Source of the DNA: Phyto melanocephala
Taxonomy: Eukaryota > Arthropoda > Insecta > Diptera > Rhinophoridae
Direction of reading: 5' to 3'
Length of the DNA: 64,000 bases
NCBI GenBank assembly: GCA_941918925.1
Contig: OW799235.1
Span: forward strand, 35,515,201 to 35,579,200
The notes beneath the pieces are model-generated. The model was given only the letters and a program-made list of their open reading frames with translations. It made no database searches and was not told the origin of the DNA. The position numbers and the translations under genes are program-made. The first letter of the stretch is position 1, and each line of letters begins with the position of its first letter. Of this stretch, positions 58,831-64,000 are shown piece after piece.

Positions 58831-60593
58831 ATAATAACTCCAGGTACAGACTTAAGTTCACAGTTTTGTTTATGCATTTCTCTTCCCAAATGTCAAAATT
58901 TGTTAACCTACTTTTTGTTCGTTTACATACATTGTTTTTTTACTAGATGTGTATGTATCATAAATATATTTTATTTACCAACATTTTGCTACTACTTTTA
59001 TCAGCTGTTTAAGGTTTTGTTTTGACATTTCGGAAGTTTTTTGTAGCAACAAAATACATGGTGCGTCTACCTGAAGTTAATATACCTTGGTAACTGTAAC
59101 AAATAGGGTTTTTACGTCAAAACATTCTGAGTACATATATTGTTAAAAATGTCAAGCTTTACTATAGGAACGTCAGTTTCCAAATTCTAGTTCAATTCCG
59201 AAATATAAAAGGCAAGCCTCGTATACGGTATTTCCTCTTCTTCAGTGGCTTACCTTTTGTTTGTTGTAAATTTAAATATTAATTTGGGCGTTTTTTATCC
59301 TTCGAGCTATTTTATTGCAATATTGATCTCTTTAAATATTTTTTCTAATTACCGCATTGTGTCTCATCTTCTTTTTTTCTGCAAATGTTAAAATAATTAA
59401 AACGTTTGAAAGGTGACTCAGTTTTAAAATAAAAAATAAATAAAAAGTTTAGTGCGATAACTTTTTTTATTTATTTTAAATTTTTGTTTAAAGTAAAAAT
59501 TTTAATCTTTTTGTTATAACGATCGCAGAGTACAAACGATAATAAATGTGTACAATAACGTGACATTAGAACGTAAGCACAATAAAACCAAAAATTTACA
59601 GTTAATGGAGCTTTGGATGATTTTTTTTAGTTTCTTTTTTTAACGAACAATTTCATAAGATGCGTGCAAGCTTCTTATTATGAATCTAGAAACAATATAC
59701 TAAAAAGAAAATGCCATAAAAAGAAGCAAAATGAAAGATACTTTTATTTTTTTAGGTCAATTTTCCCATAATAACAACTGAGATGGGCTGGAAATAAATC
59801 ATATTAGAAAAAATGTTGACATTTTGTTTAATATGTAGGTATGATGGAAGAATGAATTATTTGTTTGCTAACATTTTAATTTTCAGATCAAATAAATCTT
59901 TCTTCTGTGTAAATGTTCATATCCTTAATCTTAAATAAGAAAGAAATTTTAGTATCAGAGTGATGGCAAGACAATAATTAATATGATGCGTTTAACTTGC
60001 AAAATAGTTTACGCAGGATATTAAATTACAAGAAAACTTAAATAAACTGTCAATATAAAAATAAACTAATAATAAAGTTGCCAATCTCTAAGAGGCACAA
60101 CAAAGATTGTTTTTTTTTTGCTATCGTCTATTTGTCCGTCTTTCGGTATCATTGCCGTCTGTTGCCCTGATGGAAAATAAAACAAACAGACAGCAATATA
60201 TTCCCATGAAATGAAATTTTTCTGTTGTGATAATGATGATGATGCCATGCAATGGAAAATACACACATTAAACATTCTAGTTTATCTCCTCGTTTTGTCG
60301 GCATGATTCCTTCATCCATACATACAAGCGACACTCACCACATACATACATCCATCCACACATTCGTATCAAAATCATAGTCAACGTCGTTTTCTCATAT
60401 ACGAGTTGTTTTACTTAATATTCTTCTCTATTTCTTTTGATTATTTTTCTTAGACAAAGGAAATAAATGATATTTTATTAGTGTTGTTTTTCCTTTGGTA
60501 AACGTAAATAACAAAAGAAAACTATAAGAAGAAGCATCTTAAGAAATAAAAAAGTAAAAACATTCAAATAGTAAGAGGGAACTAAATTAAAAC
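58831..60593. other. AT-rich spacer
   Basis: No gene or element end recognised. Short ATG-type triplet repeats occur at about 60230-60245. Confidence 0.5.
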
Positions 60594-61351
60594 AAGTAAA
60601 AGCGCTATATTCGGCCGTGCCGAATCTTATATACCCTTCACAACGTGTAGTCATGCAATAACAGTAAATTCACGTATGTATGTTAAAAAAAAAAAAAAAA
60701 AAATAAAAAATAAAAAAAAAATAAAATTTAAAAAAAAAATTAAAAAAAAAAAAATTATTATATACATATATAATATATATAAAACGAAAAAAAATAAAAA
60801 AAAAATTAAAAAAAAAAAATAAAAAAAATAATAATAAAAATATATATAATATATTAAATAAAAAATAAAAAAAAAATAAAAAAAAAATTAAAAAAAAAAT
60901 TTTAAAAAAATTTAAAAAAAAATTTTTTGCCTCAGCTGGGATTCGATGCCACGTTTTCTCTAACCAGTATACACGTTTGTATGTATGTATGTTGTTGTTG
61001 TAATGTTGTTTTTATGAAAAGAAAATCGAGGTGGTCGTGGGTTTTGCTCATATCTCAGTTGTTTATGTACCGATGTTTCTGATTTTCAATACCGATCTAC
61101 TCCCGAATATTTCTGATATTTTAATACCTTACCCGGGTCCAACCTATGTCGGGGGGCTTCAAAAAGTTGATTTCAACATACACACGGACAGACGGTCAGA
61201 CGGACAGACGGACAGACGGTCAGGGCTTAATCGACTCCTCTATTCATAAGCTTTCAGAAAATATATACTTTATGGGGTCGGAAATGAAAATTGTAGAAAT
61301 TTCACACGGAATGACAAACCTATATATACCCTTTTTCACTGTGTGAAGGGT
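60594..61351 (+). repeat. A-family repeat, copy A4, with inverted central module
   Basis: Head (ACAAGTAAAAGCGC, intact TTCGGC-CGT-GCCGAA, TTATATACCCTTCAC) and tail (GACAGACGG array, TATATACTTTATGGGGTC, GTGTGAAGGGTATAA) are in the A1 orientation. The centre is not: the core is A-rich, not T-rich, and the module reads CTCAGCTGGGATTCGATGCC instead of its complement. The 250-odd bp centre is therefore flipped relative to A1, A2 and A3. It lies about 500 bp upstream of the gene start at 61850. Confidence 0.8.
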
Positions 61352-61838
61352 ATAATAAACAAATTATTAATGTCATCAAACAAATAATAAACGGACAACA
61401 AATAAATATTTAAATAATAATCTTTACTTTTATATATAAAATTTAGCTAGAAAATAAATAAAAAAAAAACAAAAACCAAAAAGTGGAAAAATAAAAAAAT
61501 AAAAATATACTGGCACATACCTATGCCTACTTACATACATTCATACATATTTTACTTTATTAATGACTGTGTTGTGTTGTGCATTCATTCATCTTCTAGC
61601 AAAAGAACAAAAAACATATTTTTTTAAGAAAATATAGAAAATTATGAACATGTGTTATTGTTCTCTATCTAACGGGAATGTTGACAGCACACATACAAGT
61701 TTTAAAAAGTGACAACAACTGTAAGATGTTAAATATATGCAATTAAAGCAACAAAAAATACATAATTAAATTTGTTTAAAACTTAAACAAAAAAAAGAAA
61801 TTTAAGAGAAAAAAACAAAAAACATTTTGTATAAACTA
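61352..61838 (+). promoter_or_regulatory. Upstream region and probable 5' leader
   Basis: The stretch from about 61600 is A- and CAA-rich (GACAACAACTGTAAG, TTAAAGCAACAAAAAATAC), typical of fly leaders, and runs without a splice site into the start codon. No TATA box or initiator could be assigned with confidence. Confidence 0.4.
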
Positions 61839-61850
61839 ATGCCAAGATAA
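61839..61850 (+). promoter_or_regulatory. Three-codon upstream ORF overlapping the start codon
   Basis: ATG CCA AGA TAA encodes Met-Pro-Arg. The last A of its stop is the A of the main ATG (TAATG). A ribosome starting upstream would stop exactly at the main start. Such overlap can lower or condition translation; that effect is inferred. Confidence 0.6.
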
Positions 61851-63015
61851 TGTTGAGAACACCTACGCATATTGTTGAAATTGGTACAAATGCAACTACG
61901 ACAACAACAACAACAACACCATTGATACAAAAACTACAAACAGCAGCAGGTACAAAGTATCAATATCATGATCAGTATACCAACTACAACAATAGGAAGA
62001 ACAATAAAGCAACAGTTAAACAGCTACAGCAATCATTTGTCTATCGGCATCAACAGCAGCAACTGCAACTAGAAGCACAACAACAAAAATATCAACTTGA
62101 AACAACAGTTAAAGAATATCAATTACATACAAAGAAACAGTTACAAGCCACAAAAACGATTGTTACTGCTACACCAACTACGTGCAACAAAAAGTTGAAG
62201 AAAAGTAAAAAATTTGCATCACCCTCTTCATCATCATCCTCATTATCTACTACCTCGTCTCAATCATCGTCGGGCTGTTCGAGTAACAGCAGCGACTCAT
62301 CAACGTTGTCAGCAAAAACCACAAAAACGAGTTCATCATCAGCTTCTGCTACATCGACCGCATCTCCAACAACATTTACATTTAAAGAGCATCTGCTTAG
62401 TCGTGGTCTACTGTCGGCAACACCATTTTCGTTTATGAAAACGAAAAAGTCAAAAGCAACTGCAAAAGCAGCAGCCGCCGCAGACGCAGCAGCAGCAGCA
62501 AAAACTTTAGAGATTAGAAAAACTTCTAAACGTTTGTTTGAGTTCGAAGGCAAGCCGGTCTTGAGCAACAATAATAAAAATCAACACAATTGCAATACCG
62601 GTGCTGCAATAACAGAAACTAAGTCAACAACTCCAGCAACACGTACGGGTTATTTTTCCAATATTTTAAATAGTAGCAATACCAAAAATCTTAATAACAA
62701 CTACAACAATTATATTAAATCATCTACAACAGACAAAAGTAGGTCTGTCACTCCAACACTACCTCCACCAGTTTCGTCCTCATCTTCATCTCTATCGCCC
62801 ATATCATCATCAGTTAACGCAACAACCACTGTTTGTGTAGTTGCTCCTCACTCGTTATTGGTAGGAGTTGCTTCGCCGCTTATTGCCACAACAACATCAA
62901 TGTCACCCACCTCACAGACACCACCGTCATCACGTACCTCGCTTTTCGATTCCTGTCATCGTAAAATACGTTTAATTGGCGGTGGTCCGGTTGCATTTCT
63001 GGGCGGTTTAGTTGC
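61850..63015 (+). CDS. First coding exon of an unidentified Ser/Gln/Thr-rich fly gene
   Basis: The exon has 388 codons plus two bases, then a donor. The protein is low in complexity: poly-Thr (16-23), Gln-rich stretch with coiled-coil character (58-100), basic KKLKKSKK (114-121), Ser-rich region (124-165), HLLSRGLLSATPFSFMKTKK (181-200), poly-Ala (203-217), Asn-rich (240-290), and SVTPTLPPPVSSSSSS (299-314). The end, SLFDSCHRKIRLIGGGPVAF followed by LGGLVA (364-389), is not low-complexity and is the best stretch for identifying the gene. KKSK clusters suggest a nuclear or cytoplasmic location, and no signal peptide is seen. The frame meets a stop two codons past the donor, so splicing is expected. 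I do not recognise the gene. Confidence 0.82.
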
Positions 63016-63021
63016 GTAAGT
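63016..63021 (+). other. Consensus splice donor
   Basis: GTTGC|GTAAGT; the GTAAGT matches the 5' splice consensus exactly. The exon ends in phase 2. The acceptor lies beyond the window. Confidence 0.8.
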
Positions 63022-63360
63022 TTTTTGTTGAATTTTTTTATTTATTTTATTTATATACATATGTGTGAATGTACATATATGTATGTATGTATATGCATAT
63101 GCATTTATATATATTTTATTTATTTTTTTTTCAATCTGAACTTTTTTTATTTATTTATTTTAAATTCTATTTTTTGAATATTGTTCCGCGTGGAAATTGA
63201 CCGACAAATCCTTTTAAAAAATACTTTCTTTGTATGCAGTAAATTTGACTTTTTAAGATTGTGTATAAGAGGTTTTAAGTTCTAATTAAAGTTGTTACCA
63301 AAAATCGTTTCTTAAATCGCTTATAGAGCGCATGCTTTTTATATGATGAAATAATACATA
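63022..63360 (+). other. Start of intron, AT-rich
   Basis: T-rich sequence with TATG microsatellites (about 63060-63100). Nothing else recognised. Confidence 0.5.
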
Positions 63361-63596
63361 CCGTTGGTCACAAGTAAAAAGACCCTAACTCAAATAATTG
63401 TAACTTTGCAGGGGAAGTTAAAAACGTAATAGAAACTGTATTATCATAATGTTACTTATTTTGCAAAAATGCTTGTAAAAATGTTATTATTGATACTATT
63501 GCAAATACTCCTATTTGTGTAAAATTTATTGGAATCGCTGTTAAACTCAATTAGGAAAAAAAAACAAGTTAGGGCCTTTTTACTTGTGACCATCGA
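63361..63596. repeat. TA-flanked MITE, copy 2
   Basis: The 236-bp relative of 46164. The ends CCGTTGGTCACAAGTA and TACTTGTGACCATCGA are inverted, with TA on both sides (63359-63360, 63597-63598). CTCAAATAATTGTAACTTTG and AGAAACTGTATTATCATAA are shared with copy 1. It lies in the intron, 345 bp after the donor. Confidence 0.85.
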
Positions 63597-64000
63597 TACA
63601 TACTTTAAGCTGGAGTTACATACCATGCGTTCTATCCGTTGTTCCGTTTTATGCATCAGTCAAAAAGTAGAATCAGTGTAATTGTATGTGACAAGTTACA
63701 CGGCAAAACGCATAGAATGCATAAACGTATCAACGCAGCAAAGTAGGTTTACTTTCTACTTTTGTATCCGTCGCATAAAAGGTGAATAAATGTCAGCTGT
63801 TGTTGATAGCCATGGATGACAAATAATATTTTTTTGTCGATGTTATCGATAAATCTGATTGTGTGGTGGATTTATTTATTTCATTTTTTTGTATTAAAAA
63901 ATGTTTTTAATAAAAGAAAAAGCATTCGAAATAAAGTTTACAATTACTTTTAAGAAGCACATACATAAAAACTAATTTTAAACACAATTTTTTCATTACC
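63597..64000. other. Intron sequence with a DRE-like motif
   Basis: TATCGATA (63844-63851), the DREF-binding consensus of flies, and GTCAGCTG lie here. The part at about 63605-63800 is less AT-rich (CGCATAGAATGCATAAACG). It could be an internal promoter or another repeat cut by the window edge. Confidence 0.35.

Noticed and set aside
62260..62571. 103-codon minus-strand frame
   Set aside because: It is the complement of Ser- and Ala-rich codons of the real exon.

Overview
The window looks like chromosomal DNA of a higher (calyptrate-type) fly. The DNA is very AT-rich. The only convincing host coding sequence is an exon full of poly-Q, poly-S, poly-T, poly-A and Asn runs, as is common in fly regulatory genes. 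The transposon families present (mariner, DD41D rosa-like, DD37E, P/THAP-like, PIF/Harbinger, hAT, Helitron) fit an insect. I see no prokaryotic signals, no rRNA, no CRISPR array and no convincing tRNA. The species cannot be fixed from the sequence alone.

Layout. About 0.5-6.2 kb holds dispersed repeats with a palindromic TTCGGC-GCCGAA head. One of them (B0) was entered by an intact DD37E Tc1/mariner element and by a second repeat (A2). 8.2-9.8 kb is a dead mariner split by an internally deleted rosa-like copy. 10.1-14.8 kb is more of the same repeat superfamily plus DD41D fragments. 15.5 kb has a short Helitron. 19.5-24.6 kb is the richest block: a P-superfamily element with 8-bp target duplication and a decayed THAP reading frame, a Harbinger deletion derivative with TAA duplication, and a hAT deletion derivative with 8-bp duplication sitting in a CAG/CAA-rich stretch that may be a host exon. 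26-34 kb holds several MITEs and two DD41D remnants. 36-43 kb holds four Helitron-like copies, the largest with seven 121-bp tandem units, and a candidate coding exon at 37.2 kb. 42.7-44.6 kb is another nested repeat. 46-61 kb is AT-rich with further repeat copies. 61.6-63.0 kb is the 5' end of a host gene: leader, a three-codon upstream ORF whose stop overlaps the start codon, 388 codons, and a consensus splice donor.

How it fits together. I read most of the window as upstream or intronic DNA of large fly genes, filled by transposons. Only one transposase, in the DD37E element, looks intact. Everything else with coding similarity is broken. The most interesting unnamed system is the TTCGGC/GCCGAA-headed repeat superfamily (called here A, B and C). 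Its copies share a head palindrome, an ATACCC terminal motif and a 3' hairpin, and in one branch the two ends have changed together. One copy also carries its central module in inverted orientation.
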